The notes under the pieces are model-generated. The model was not told where the DNA came from and made no database searches. It worked only from the letters and a program-made list of their open reading frames with translations. From Streptomyces sp. NBC_01803 (GTDB lineage Bacteria; Actinomycetota; Actinomycetes; Streptomycetales; Streptomycetaceae), in assembly GCF_035917415.1 (NCBI RefSeq), contig NZ_CP109073.1:3060501-3124500 (forward strand): a stretch of 64,000 nucleotides of DNA, in the 5' to 3' direction. Shown here piece after piece: positions 8,851-18,100 of this stretch (its first letter is position 1; each line of letters opens with the position of its first letter). Both the position numbers and the translations under genes were made by a program.

Positions 8851-9147
8851 ATGAGAACGATGCTCATAGCGGAGTTCGACACCGACAAAGCGAACAAGGC
8901 CATCAAGGACGAGACCATGGCCCAGGTCATGGGCGGCGCCATGGAGAAGCTCAAGCCAGAAGCCGCCTTCTTCGGAGCCAAGGACGGCGCGCGCACCGGA
9001 TTCCTGGTCTTCGACCTGAAGGAGCCGGCCGAGATCCCGGACGTCTGCGAACCGCTCTTCCAGGAGCTCGGGGCGAAGATCACCATGTTGCCGGTGATGA
9101 CGTTCGACGACGTCACGACGGGGCTTCAGCGGCTCGCGCCCGGCTGA
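8851..9147 (+). CDS. Small conserved-type cytosolic protein, unknown function
   Basis: Protein of 98 residues beginning MRTMLIAEFDTDKANKAIKD. It has the alternating beta-alpha-beta-alpha-beta pattern of a small ferredoxin-like (dimeric alpha-beta barrel) domain: first strand TMLIAEF, a charged helix, strand AAFFGAKDGARTGFLVF, a second helix EIPDVCEPLFQELG, and a last strand KITMLPVM. Codon bias is clearly coding (third-position G/C) and GAGAGGTG lies upstream of the ATG. Folds of this kind are often small-molecule-binding or monooxygenase-like, but no catalytic residue is evident. The gene stands alone. Confidence 0.75.
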   Translation: MRTMLIAEFDTDKANKAIKDETMAQVMGGAMEKLKPEAAFFGAKDGARTGFLVFDLKEPAEIPDVCEPLFQELGAKITMLPVMTFDDVTTGLQRLAPG

Positions 9148-9284
9148 CCCGCTCACCGGTACCTTCGCCTTGAAGGACGATGTCACACCGACGTGGCGGA
9201 TCTTCCTTGGCGGAGGCATCGACGGCACGGCAAGGCGGCTCGGGCCGGCTCTGTCGGCGAACTCGGCATCGTCGAGGGAAGAGG

Positions 9285-9698
9285 TCAAGAACGCGGTCGG
9301 CGAGGGCTGTCGCCTCGTGCCGCGTTCTTCTCCTTCTTCTCCTTGATGCGCGCCGCTTCTTTGCGGACCTCGGCCTGGGTGGCGCGTTCCTGCCGCAGCC
9401 ACTCGGGAAGATCCTTCTTCAACGCGTCGATCTGCTCCGTGGTGAGAGCGTCTGTGACTCCGCCACGCGCGAGACCCGCGATGGAGATGCCCAGCTTCGC
9501 CGCGACCACCGGTCGGGGATGGGGGCCATCGCGTCGCAGTTCCAGCAGCCACTCGGGCGGAGCGGCCTGCAGCGCGCGCAACTCGTCGCGCGAGACGACG
9601 CCCTCCTGGAACTCGGCGGGGGTGGCCTGGAGGTAGACACCCAGCTTCTTCGCCGCGGTCGCGGGCTTCATCGTCTGGGTGGTGTCGTGCGACGTCAT
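9285..9698 (-). CDS. DUF5997 family protein
   Basis: Protein of 137 residues from the ATG at 9698. The sequence TMKPATAAKKLGVYLQATP, the block FQEGVVSRDELRALQ and RPVVAAKLGISIAGLARGG are characteristic of this streptomycete family, which resembles a small DNA-binding or ribosome-associated helical protein. The C-terminus is Lys/Glu-rich and probably a charged helix. It is divergent from the LysR-substrate-domain gene with only 56 bases between them, and that gap holds a near-perfect palindrome. An upstream in-frame ATG at 9776 would overlap the divergent gene and is rejected. Confidence 0.85.
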   Translation of the reverse strand: MTSHDTTQTMKPATAAKKLGVYLQATPAEFQEGVVSRDELRALQAAPPEWLLELRRDGPHPRPVVAAKLGISIAGLARGGVTDALTTEQIDALKKDLPEWLRQERATQAEVRKEAARIKEKKEKNAARGDSPRRPRS

Positions 9699-9708
9699 GG
9701 CGTCAAGA

Positions 9709-9728
9709 GTATCGAGCGCGCGCGATAC
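9709..9728. promoter_or_regulatory. Palindromic candidate operator between divergent genes
   Basis: GTATCG and CGATAC flank a central GC-rich octamer, forming a 20-base palindrome with one mismatched pair (positions 7 and 14). It lies 10 bases before the DUF5997 start and 26 bases before the divergent start at 9755, so one bound dimer could control both genes. It has not been matched to a known regulator. Confidence 0.45.
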
Positions 9729-9754
9729 CTCCGACCATGACCGGATAGCCTGGT

Positions 9755-10540
9755 GTGGTGACAGGCTCGGAAGCACCCCCCTCGTTCCGGCTCGCGTACG
9801 TTCCGGGCGTGACGCCGACCAAGTGGGTGCGGATCTGGAACGAGCGGCTGCCCGAAGTCCCCCTGGCCCTTACCCAGGTGTCCGCCGCCGAGGCGTCCGA
9901 CGTGTTGCGCGGTGGCGGTGCCGATGCGTGCTTCCTGCGGTTGCCGATCGACCGGACGGACCTCAGCGTGATCCCCCTCTACACCGAGACGACGGTGGTC
10001 GTGGTCCCGAAGGACCACGTGGTGGCGGCGGTCGATGAGGTGTCCGCCGAGGATCTCGCCGACGATGTCGTGCTGCATCCCCTCGACGACACCCTCGCAT
10101 GGGAGCGTCGGCCGGGACGACCCGCGAACGAGCGCCCCGCCACGACGGCGGACGCCGTCGAACTGGTGGCGGCAGGAGTGGGACTGCTCGTCGTTCCGCA
10201 GTCACTCGCCCGCCTGCACCACCGCAAGGACCTCACGTATCGGCCGGTCTCGGACGTCCCCGAGTCGCGCGTCGCGCTGTCGTGGCCGGAGGACGAAACC
10301 ACCGACTTGGTGGAGCAGTTCATCGGGATCGTCCGCGGGCGTACGGTCAACAGCTCACGGGGGCGCCCGACCCCACCCCAGCCGAAGGGCAAACGCTCCG
10401 GTGCCGGTGCTGGTGCCGGCGACGCACGGCGGACACCCGCGGCCGGCAAGTCGGCCGGCAAATCGACCGGCAAGAGCCCACGGAGCGGTTCCGGCGGCTC
10501 AAAAAGCGGCAGGCGCGGCAAGCCTCGCCGCCGGTCGTAG
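9755..10540 (+). CDS. LysR-type substrate-binding domain protein without a DNA-binding domain
   Basis: Protein of 261 residues. Residues about 10-205 resemble the periplasmic-binding-like effector domain of LysR regulators: FRLAYVPGVTPTKWVRIWNE, then VSAAEASDVLRGGGADACFL, and later VELVAAGVGLLVVPQSLARL. No N-terminal helix-turn-helix is present and no room exists for one, because the divergent gene starts 56 bases away. The last 50 residues are a Lys/Arg/Gly/Ser-rich disordered tail that could bind nucleic acid non-specifically. GTG 9755 or GTG 9758 may be the start. Paired with a DUF5997 gene, it may be a ligand-sensing accessory; the ligand is unknown. Confidence 0.85.
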   Translation: MVTGSEAPPSFRLAYVPGVTPTKWVRIWNERLPEVPLALTQVSAAEASDVLRGGGADACFLRLPIDRTDLSVIPLYTETTVVVVPKDHVVAAVDEVSAEDLADDVVLHPLDDTLAWERRPGRPANERPATTADAVELVAAGVGLLVVPQSLARLHHRKDLTYRPVSDVPESRVALSWPEDETTDLVEQFIGIVRGRTVNSSRGRPTPPQPKGKRSGAGAGAGDARRTPAAGKSAGKSTGKSPRSGSGGSKSGRRGKPRRRS

Positions 10541-11249
10541 CCCCGGCGTCCCGCATCCGTGGCCCGCGCGCGGCGTTCACCCGGCGCGCTCTGTCACATC
10601 GGTGCTCGGGCGTGCCGACCGCGAAGCGCTCGGCACGGTAGCTCCGGCGCGCCCAGCCGTCCGCTGGGTCGAAGAGGCACTGATGGCGTCCACGCGCGCG
10701 GCGCCGGACACGGCAAGAGCGCACGCGGACAGCCGGACGAGAGGACTTCTCCGCGGGTCACCGCCTGTGCCGGTTTCTTCTGCGCGGTGATGCCCAAGCT
10801 CGGGGAGCGTGTTCGCGTCTCGCCGGCCGAGGGCCGAGGGCCGAGGGCCGAGGACTGAGGGCCGAGGACTGAGGACTGAGGACTGAGGGCCGAGGCCGAG
10901 CCGGCGTTGGAAGCCGAGGATGGCGCGGAGGGAGTCCTCCACGCTTCGGCGTTCGTCCGGGCCAGGAGGCCGCGCCGTCGGCGTCGTCGTGACGTCGCCA
11001 CCGTGTGCGGGTCCGTGCGATGCAAAGCGGACTCGTGGACCGACGGGGATGTGCGCGGCCAGGGGACCTGATGTCCCCGCTGATCAGCGCGACCGTGGCC
11101 GAGGAGAGCGGTCCGCGACGCGGTGGTCTGTCCGTGCGGACGACACCGGTTGAGGTTCCAGGGGCTGACGGATCGCGCACGTCTGGACGAGGAGATCAAG
11201 GACACGGACCGCGACATCGGACCGCTGGGGGCGGGGAAAAGCTCCGGCG
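10541..11249. other. Intergenic region with heptamer repeats
   Basis: About 700 bases between convergent genes. Frames on both strands are of low quality (Arg/Ser/Pro-rich shadows) and none resembles a family. The only clear structure is the heptamer array at 10831-10893. Confidence 0.5.
10831..10893. repeat. Tandem heptamer array, nine units of two types
   Basis: Nine exact adjacent 7-base units, either GGGCCGA (A) or GGACTGA (B), in the order A A A B A B B B A. A degenerate unit precedes and follows the array. Such interspersed variants imply slippage or conversion between units. Confidence 0.9.
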
Positions 11250-12131
11250 TCAGCGCTCGGGGTTGGCCCGGGCGGGGAAGCCGATCAGGCGGCGTAGGAG
11301 CCGATGGCGGGTCCGGGCGGGGAGTTGGGCCACCAGATGGCCGATCCTGGCGTCGGGGCCGAGCCGGGTACGGAACGGGGGCCGGCGGCTGTCCACCAGG
11401 GCGGCGATGCGCGCGCCCGCCTCCTGGGGGTCGCGCGCGGACTGGCCGATGGCCTCGCGGAAGCGGGCCTCGGTGCTGGCGAAGAGCTCGGAGTAGGGGC
11501 TGTCGGGCTGGGTGAAGGTCGGGGCGCTGTCGAAGATGGCGGTGCGGTAGGCGCCGGGCTGGACGAGGGCCGTCTCGATGCCGAAGGGGGCGAGCTCGAT
11601 GGCGAGGGCCTCGGCCCAGCCCTCAAGGGCCCACTTGGAGGCGGCGTAGGCCGAGAGCGTCGCCTGGGCGTTGAGCGCGATGACGCTGCTGACCAGGATG
11701 ACCCGGCCGGCCCGGCGGGCGCGCATGGCCGGGAGAACGGCGCGGGTGACGTTGAGGGCACCGTGGAAGTTGGTGTCCAGCACACGCCGGAACTCCGCGT
11801 CCGAGGTGTCCTCGAAGAAGCCGGCGGAGGCGGTGCCCGCGTTGTTCACCAAGGCGTCGACGCGGCCGTCGGTGGCCTTCAGCACGGACTCGACGCAGTC
11901 CCGCACCGACTCCGGGTCGGTCACGTCCAGGGCGAGGGTCTCGACGCCGGTGTCCAGGGCGGCGGGACGGCGGCCGAGGTCGCGCATCGTCGCGAAGACC
12001 CGGTGGCCGCGGCGGTGGGCCGCCATGGCGGTGGCGAGCCCGATTCCTCCGCCACATCCGGTGATCAGTACGGTCTTGGGCTCATGGGGGGGCGATGGCA
12101 TGGCCTTAGCTTGGCCCTCCGCGCGCGGCAT
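11250..12131 (-). CDS. Short-chain dehydrogenase/reductase (SDR)
   Basis: Protein of up to 293 residues. Classical SDR motifs are visible: TGCGGGIG for cofactor binding, LDVTD for adenine-ring binding, NNAG, a catalytic Ser in VSSVIALNA, and the YAASK catalytic Tyr/Lys pair. The sequence after YAASK (WALEGWAEALAIELAPFGIETALVQPGAYRT) is typical of classical oxidoreductases acting on hydroxyl/keto groups. The start could be ATG 12131 (GGGAG upstream) or ATG 12101, which is the more usual distance before the Rossmann strand. The gene stands alone and its substrate is unknown. Confidence 0.9.
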   Translation of the reverse strand: MPRAEGQAKAMPSPPHEPKTVLITGCGGGIGLATAMAAHRRGHRVFATMRDLGRRPAALDTGVETLALDVTDPESVRDCVESVLKATDGRVDALVNNAGTASAGFFEDTSDAEFRRVLDTNFHGALNVTRAVLPAMRARRAGRVILVSSVIALNAQATLSAYAASKWALEGWAEALAIELAPFGIETALVQPGAYRTAIFDSAPTFTQPDSPYSELFASTEARFREAIGQSARDPQEAGARIAALVDSRRPPFRTRLGPDARIGHLVAQLPARTRHRLLRRLIGFPARANPER

Positions 12132-12146
12132 CTCAATGGGCTCCCG

Positions 12147-12530
12147 TCACGTCCATGGCTGAGGCTGGGGATGCGGCCGGGGCGCGCCGGGGGCCAGGAG
12201 GTAGCCGGTGAGGATCGCGGCGGCCGGGGCCGGGGCTGTCAGCAGCCAGGTGACGCCGTTCGAGGCGTCCGTCCAGGACTCCCACAGGTCGGAGAAGTGG
12301 CCGGAGACGTGGTCGAAGAACAGTTCGAAGGCGCTCTTCGCGCCGTCCGAGGCTTCGGCGCTGAGCACGGCGGTCGCGAAGGTCTCGCCGAGCAGCATGG
12401 CCCCGAGGCCAGCGCGCCGGCGAGCCAGTAGGTCCCCGGCTGACCCGGTGCGAGCTTCGCCGCCGGGAGGCCGATCAGCGCGCCCATCACCGCGGCGAGC
12501 CAGGTGAGCTGGGCGATCTCGCCGTCGCCG
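12147..12530 (-). pseudogene. Frameshifted, N-terminally truncated membrane protein
   Basis: Two minus-strand frames join into one plausible membrane protein if a single base is corrected near 12397-12403. The first part reads EIAQLTWLAAVMGALIG, then GTYWLAGALASG. The second continues MLLGETFATAVLSAEASDG, then WLLTAPAPAAAILTGYLLAP. Hydrophobic segments and composition match across the break. Upstream of about 12530 the frame enters a CGCCGT hexamer run and then sequence that instead encodes a copper-oxidase fragment on the other strand, so the N-terminus appears lost. The family was not recognised. Confidence 0.5.
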
Positions 12531-12547
12531 TCGCCGTCGCCCGACCG

Positions 12548-12661
12548 GATCGCGTCCTCGACCAGCGCGTCCAGATCGTCAGCCTGATCGGCACCGACGG
12601 CGGCTTTCTGGAGCAACCGGTCCGGCTCGACGAGACGATGCGCAAGAGCCAGGTCACCTGA
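12548..12661 (+). pseudogene. Multicopper oxidase gene fragment
   Basis: A plus-strand frame ending in TGA at 12659-12661 reads VQIVSLIGTDGGFLEQPVRL. The IGTDGGxLxxPV block is a conserved element of multicopper oxidases of the bilirubin oxidase/CotA/phenoxazinone synthase type. Only about 35 codons remain; no copper-ligand histidines are present. The opposite strand in this stretch gives no family-like protein. It is probably debris from deletion or rearrangement, abutting an inverted membrane-protein remnant. Confidence 0.5.
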
Positions 12662-12687
12662 CGCGCGGCGGGCCGTCCGATCCCGCA

Positions 12688-12728
12688 CCGTACCGGTACG
12701 GCCGGGGCCACAGGCCGTACCGGTACGG
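12688..12728. promoter_or_regulatory. Two copies of a 14-base palindrome forming a large inverted repeat
   Basis: CCGTACCGGTACGG occurs at 12688-12701 and again at 12715-12728. Each copy is itself a perfect palindrome, and together with flanking GCC/GGC they make a 16-base inverted repeat with a 9-base spacer. The centres are 27 bases apart. The element lies about 40 bases upstream of the PH-domain gene start, where it could be a tandem operator; a hairpin in RNA is the alternative. Confidence 0.6.
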
Positions 12729-12765
12729 TGGAAGGATCGTCGGACGTCGCGAAGTGGGGGCAGGG

Positions 12766-13131
12766 GTGGCGTTGTTCGGGAACGCGCACAGCATCGATCC
12801 GGGTTCGGCGCAGCAGGATTACGCGCGGCTGCTGGGGCAGGGGGAGCAGGTGTACGCCGCGTATCTGCTGATACGCGACACCATCCTCTTCACCGACCGG
12901 CGGCTCATCCTCATCGACAAGCAGGGGATCACGGGCAAGAAGGTGGAGTACCACTCCGTCCCCTACCGGAGCATCACGCACTTCGCGGTGGAGACCGCCG
13001 GGACCTTCGATCTCGACGCCGAGCTCAAGATCTGGATCTCCGGCACCTCCGCCCCGATCGAGAAGACCTTCACCAAGGGGGTCGACATCTACGAGGTGCA
13101 GGCCATCCTGACGCAGTTCGTGGCGAGGTAG
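12766..13131 (+). CDS. Bacterial PH-domain protein (bPH, DUF1696 type)
   Basis: Protein of 121 residues from GTG 12766, which gives the family start VALFGNAHSID; an in-frame GTG at 12754 adds four residues. The sequence is dominated by the PH-like fold: LLGQGEQVYAAYLLIRD, TILFTDRRLILIDKQGITGK, YHSVPYRSITHFAVETAGTF, ending in the capping helix IYEVQAILTQFVAR. Single-domain bacterial PH proteins form oligomeric rings; their ligands are mostly undefined. It lies just downstream of a strong double palindrome and 19 bases before the NAD-binding membrane protein, and may be co-transcribed with it. Confidence 0.9.
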   Translation: MALFGNAHSIDPGSAQQDYARLLGQGEQVYAAYLLIRDTILFTDRRLILIDKQGITGKKVEYHSVPYRSITHFAVETAGTFDLDAELKIWISGTSAPIEKTFTKGVDIYEVQAILTQFVAR

Positions 13132-13150
13132 CCGCAGGGGGAACGGGGAC

Positions 13151-15025
13151 GTGTCGGTACTTCCTCCCGGTGGGGACATGATTGTTTGCGGTGACGACGC
13201 GCTGGCCGCCCGGCTCGCCGGTGAGTTGCACGGGGTATACCGGGAGCGGGTGACACTCGTCGTGCCCGCCGTGCGCGGTCCCGAGGCGGTGCCGGGACGG
13301 ATCCGGGCCTCCGCGCTGCTGGGGCGGATATCCGCCGCGATGGCCCGGCCCGGTACGGCTGCCGACCCCTGGTCCAGCGGTGAAGTCGTGCTTCCCATCC
13401 GGGAGGTGGCGGCGTCGGAGCCCTCCGATGACGTGCTGCGGCAGGCCGGTGCGGAGCGAGCCAGCGCTCTGGCCCTGGTCTACAACGACGACGAGACCAA
13501 CGTCCGGGGCGCGTTGGCCGCCCGGCGGCTCAATCCCCGGCTGCGGCTGGTGATCCGGCTCTACAACCGGAAGCTGGGGCAGCACCTCGCCGAGCTGCTC
13601 GACCAAGCCGCCGCCGTCGGCGGCGCGGTGCTGGACGTCTCCACCACCGTGCTCTCCGACGCCGACACGGCGGCGCCCGCGCTGGCCGCCACCGCCGTCG
13701 CCGGGACCAGCAAGGTCGTGCAGGCGGAAGGACTGCTGCTGCGGGCCGTGGAACGTCCGCCGCCCGGCAGCGGGGAGCTCGCCGACCCGGGGCTGTGCAC
13801 GCTGGCGTTGCTCTCCTCCACGGTCAACGACCCGGCGGGAGCCGATGGTTCGGACCGCAGCGGGTCGCTGGCACCGATCCTGCTGCCGGACGACGAGGCG
13901 GTGGCGGCGGCCACCGGGCGGGGCACGCTGGTGCTGCGGACCGTCACCTACGCCGGGCCGCGGTCGGCGCGGCGGCTGGCGGGGCGGGGCGCTCCGCTCG
14001 GGCGGTTCTTCTCGCGACGGCTGCGCTGGGCGGTGCTCGGGGTGATCGTCACCGTGCTGGCGCTGGCCGTGGCGGCGTGGTGGACCACGGGCGACGAACC
14101 GCTGCACGCCATGTACGTGACGCTGCTCGATCTGTTCTCCATCGGCGATCCGGCCGTCGGCGAGCCCGTCTCCCGGCAGGTGCTCCAACTGTTGTCCGGG
14201 CTGGTCGGGTTGGCGCTGCTGCCGATCCTGGTGGCGGGCGCGCTGGAGGCGTTCGGGGCGTTCCGCGGGTCGTCGGCGCTGCGCCGGCCGCCCCGGGGGC
14301 TGTCCGGCCATGTCGTGCTGCTCGGCCTCGGCAAGATCGGCACCCGGGTGCTGGACCGGCTGCGCGAGCTCGGCATCCCGGTGGTGTGCGTGGAGGGGGA
14401 TCCGGAGGCGCGGGGCATTTCGCTGGCCCGGCGGCTGCGCGTGCCGGTGGTGCTGGGGGACGTGACGCAGGAGGGTGTGCTGGAGGCCGCCAAGATCGGC
14501 CGGGCGCACTCCCTGCTGGCGGTCACCAGCTCCGACACCACCAACCTGGAGGCCGCGCTGTACGCCCGCACCGTCAAGCCGGACCTGCGGGTGTCGCTGC
14601 GGCTGTACGACGACGACTTCGCGACCGCCGTCTACCGCACGCTGCGGGCCGCGCACCCGGCCGCCAGGACCCGCAGCCGCAGCGTGTCCACCCTCGCCGC
14701 CCCGGCGTTCGCCGGAGCGATGATGGGGCGTCAGATCCTCGGCGCCATACCGGTGGAACGCAAGGTGCTGCTCTTCGCCCGCCTGGATGTCGCCGGGCAC
14801 GCGCAGTTCGAGGGCCGGACGGTCGCCGAGGCCGCCCGGCCGGGGGCGTGGCGCGTGATCGCGCTGGACACCGCCGAGCCGGGCGAGGGCGCCACCGGGC
14901 TGGTGTGGAACCTGCACCCCGGCTATGTGCTGGGTCCCGACGACCAGGTGGTCATCGCCGCCACCCGGCGTGGCCTGGCCGAGCTCCTTGGCCGGGGGCC
15001 GGACCCGTACCGGCCCGGGACGTGA
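13151..15025 (+). CDS. CASTOR/POLLUX-like NAD-binding membrane protein (RCK/TrkA-N domains)
   Basis: Protein of 624 residues. An N-terminal RCK-like region (about 10-200) is followed by two transmembrane segments, AVLGVIVTVLALAVAAWW and LLSGLVGLALLPILVAGALE, flanking a short re-entrant-like loop (MYVTLLDLFSIGDP). A second Rossmann TrkA-N domain begins at HVVLLGLGKIGTRVL, with an acidic VCVEGD at the end of strand two, then SDTTNLEAALYAR. This layout matches the CASTOR/POLLUX/DMI1 type of ion channel relatives, in which NAD-binding modules gate cation flow across the plasma membrane. Starts at GTG 13151 behind GGGGGAAC. The K+ selectivity sequence TVGYG is absent, so the ion conducted is uncertain. 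Confidence 0.85.
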   Translation: MSVLPPGGDMIVCGDDALAARLAGELHGVYRERVTLVVPAVRGPEAVPGRIRASALLGRISAAMARPGTAADPWSSGEVVLPIREVAASEPSDDVLRQAGAERASALALVYNDDETNVRGALAARRLNPRLRLVIRLYNRKLGQHLAELLDQAAAVGGAVLDVSTTVLSDADTAAPALAATAVAGTSKVVQAEGLLLRAVERPPPGSGELADPGLCTLALLSSTVNDPAGADGSDRSGSLAPILLPDDEAVAAATGRGTLVLRTVTYAGPRSARRLAGRGAPLGRFFSRRLRWAVLGVIVTVLALAVAAWWTTGDEPLHAMYVTLLDLFSIGDPAVGEPVSRQVLQLLSGLVGLALLPILVAGALEAFGAFRGSSALRRPPRGLSGHVVLLGLGKIGTRVLDRLRELGIPVVCVEGDPEARGISLARRLRVPVVLGDVTQEGVLEAAKIGRAHSLLAVTSSDTTNLEAALYARTVKPDLRVSLRLYDDDFATAVYRTLRAAHPAARTRSRSVSTLAAPAFAGAMMGRQILGAIPVERKVLLFARLDVAGHAQFEGRTVAEAARPGAWRVIALDTAEPGEGATGLVWNLHPGYVLGPDDQVVIAATRRGLAELLGRGPDPYRPGT

Positions 15026-15121
15026 TTGTTGATGACCTGCGACGCGATCGTCGTTGAGACACCGGTGGGCGGGGACTAGGTTTTCGTTCGTACGTTTGCA
15101 CAGCTCGCGGGGGTGTCTGCG

Positions 15122-18100
15122 ATGGTCCGGCCGTCTGACTGGTCCCCGGTGGGGATGGATTCCGATCCGACGCCGGGGAGTCCGGATGAGGTGTGTGAAC
15201 TGGCGGAGGGGCTTCAGGCGTTCGCCGATGATGTGGGTGAGGCGCTGGGGAAGATCCGGGGGATGGCGTCGGACCGGGCGGTGGCGGACTGGTCGGGTCT
15301 GTCGGCGGATGCCTTCCGTTCGGAGTTCGACGGTGTGCCGGAGAATCTCGCGAAGCTCCAGACGTCGTACGACATGGCGGCGGACGCGCTGGCGGCGTAC
15401 TGGCCCGTGTTGCGGAACGCGCAGGGTATGGCGGACCGGGCGCTGGAGCGTGCGGTCGCCGCGCAGGCGGATCTGAGCGCCGCGCAGGGTCAGTTGTCGG
15501 AGGCGGAGGACTGGGTCTCCCGGGCCGGTGACGAGGCGGAGCGGCTGGAGCGGGAGGGCGAACGGGACAACGCCCCGGAGCCGCCGTCGGAGGACGACGT
15601 CCGTAACGCGGTCCGTGACCGGCAGGCCGCCGACGCGGCGGCGGGCGCCGCCCGTGACCGGGTCGCCACCGCCGAGAGCGACCTCAGCGCCGCCCGTCAA
15701 CTGGCCGAGCAGGCGCGGGAGATGCGGGAGGAGGCGGCCCGCCAGTGCGCCTCCGGCATCGACGAGGCGTCGGACGCGGGCATCCAGAACCGGAAGTGGT
15801 GGCAGAAGGCGTTCAGGTGGGTCCAGGACAACTGGGACACCATCGTGGACGTCTGCAAGGTCATCGTCGCCGTGCTGGGCGTGGTCGTGATGATCATCGG
15901 CGGGCCGCTGGCGTGGGTGGTGCTGGCCGCCGCCCTGGTGGTGCTCGCGGACACACTGGTCAAGTACGCCAGAGGCCAGGCGACGCTGCTCGACGTCGCC
16001 TTCGCCGCGCTGGACTGCGTCCCGGGCATGAAGGGCCTCACCACCCTCGGCGGCCTGGCGAGGGGCATGCGGTCCCTGGCCACCACCGGGATGCGCGGAC
16101 TCGCCCAGGGGGCCAGGGGGCTGGGCCGCCAGATCCGCCAGCGGGGCGTGCAGATGGTCCGGCGGAACGCCTGCGGCGACCCGGTGGACATGGCGACCGG
16201 CGAGCTGATCATGCCCGCCACCGACCTCCAACTCCCCGGCGTACTGCCCCTGATCCTCGAACGGCACCACATCTCGACCTACCGCCACGGCCGGTCGTTC
16301 GGCCGGTCCTGGGCCTCCACCCTCGACCAGCGCCTCGACCTGGACGAGGCCGGCGTGCGGTTCTACACGGCGGACGGCATGGTGCTGGAGTACCCCGTCC
16401 CGTCGCGCGACGCCGATGCGCCGGTCATGCCGGTCGAGGGCCCGCGCTGGGGCCTGGCCTGGGACGGCGAGCCGAGGTCACCGCTGACGGTCCATCAGCG
16501 GGAGGAGGGCCGCACCCTCCACTTCGCCCCGGTGGCCGGGCGGCGCGCGACCGAGCTACCGCTGACCGCCGTCACCGACCGCAACGGCAACCGGATCGAC
16601 TTCCTCTACGCGGACGACGGCGACCTCACCGAGCTCGTCCACTCGGGCGGCTACCGCGTCCGGACCGCCGTCCACGGCAACCGCGTCACGTCCCTGCGGC
16701 TGTCCAGCGACCCGGCCGAGCGGCTCCTCATCGCGTACGGGTACGACGACGCCGGGAACCTCGCCGAGGTCTACAACTCCTCAGGGATGCCCCTGCGGTT
16801 GGAGTACGACGAACAGGCGCGGCTCACGCGGTGGGAGGACCGCAACGGCACCTGGTACCGGTACGAGTACGACGAGGCGGGCCGCTGCGTCTTCTCCACC
16901 GGCACCGAACGGGCGCTGGAGTACCGCTACACCTACGACGCCGAGAACCACCGCTCCATCGCGACCAACTCCCTCGGGCACGCCACCGTCTACCGGTTCA
17001 ACGACAGCTTCCAGCTCCTCGCCGAGACCGATCCGCTGGGCCACACGACCCACCACGCGCACGACCGTTACGACCGCGCCCTCACCGTGACGGACCCGCT
17101 GGGCCGGAGCACCCGGTACGAACACGACGACCACGGCCGGGTCACGGCGGTGACCCGCCCCGACGGGCGCCGACTCCGCGCCGAATACAACGAGTTGGGG
17201 CTGATCTCGGAGATCACCCAGGCCGACGGCTCGGTCTGGTCCTACGCCTACGACGCCGCCGGGAACCGCACCGCGGTCCTCGACCCGGCCGGGAACCGCA
17301 CCCGTTACGTCTACGACGCGCACGGCGGCCTCGGCACGGCCACCGACGCGGCCGGGAACGTCACCCGGGTCCGCTGCGACGCGGCGGGTCTGCCCGTCGC
17401 GTTCACCAACGCCCGGGGCGAGACCACCGAGTACCGTCGCGACTCCCTCGGCCGCACGGTCCGCGTCATCGACCCTCTGGGCGGCGTCCGCACCGCCGAG
17501 TACACCCTGGAGGGCCGGACCCGATCCCAGACCGACCCGCTCGGCGGGACGCGGACGTGGAGTTACGACCCCGAGGGCAACTGCCTGACGCACACCGACG
17601 CCAACGGCGGCACGACCCGCTACGAGTACGGGCCGTTCGACCTGCCCGTCTCGCAGACCGGCCCGGACGGGGTCCGGTACGCGCTCATCCGTGACACCGA
17701 GTTGCACATCACCCAGGTCATGCATCCCGACGGCCACACCTGGGACTACACCTACGACGCGGCCGGCCGCCTGATATCCGAGACCGACTTCGACGGCCAC
17801 ACCCTCACCTACCGCCTGGACGCCGCCGGGCAGTTGATCGGGCGCACCAACGCCGTGGGCCAGACGGTCACGTACACGCGCGACGCCCTCGGCCTGCCCG
17901 TCCGGAAGGACGCCGACGGCCACCTCACCACCCTGGCCTACGACCCCCTCGGCCGGCTGCTGACCGCGACCGGCCCGGAGACCGAACTGACCGTCCGGCG
18001 CGACGCGACCGGCCGCCTGACGTCCGAGACGGTCAACGGCCGTACCACCACGTACGGTTACGACGTTCTGGGCCGACCGGTCAGCCGCACCACACCCTCG

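Noticed and set aside
10594..11217. 207-codon minus-strand frame over the heptamer repeats
   Set aside because: The frame encodes repeat-derived Ser/Pro/Gln sequence and has no family match; it exists because GC-rich DNA lacks stops.
13070..16288. 1072-codon minus-strand frame opposite the NAD-binding and RHS genes
   Set aside because: A shadow of two clearly coding plus-strand genes; the sequence is Gln/Arg/His-rich and lacks domains.
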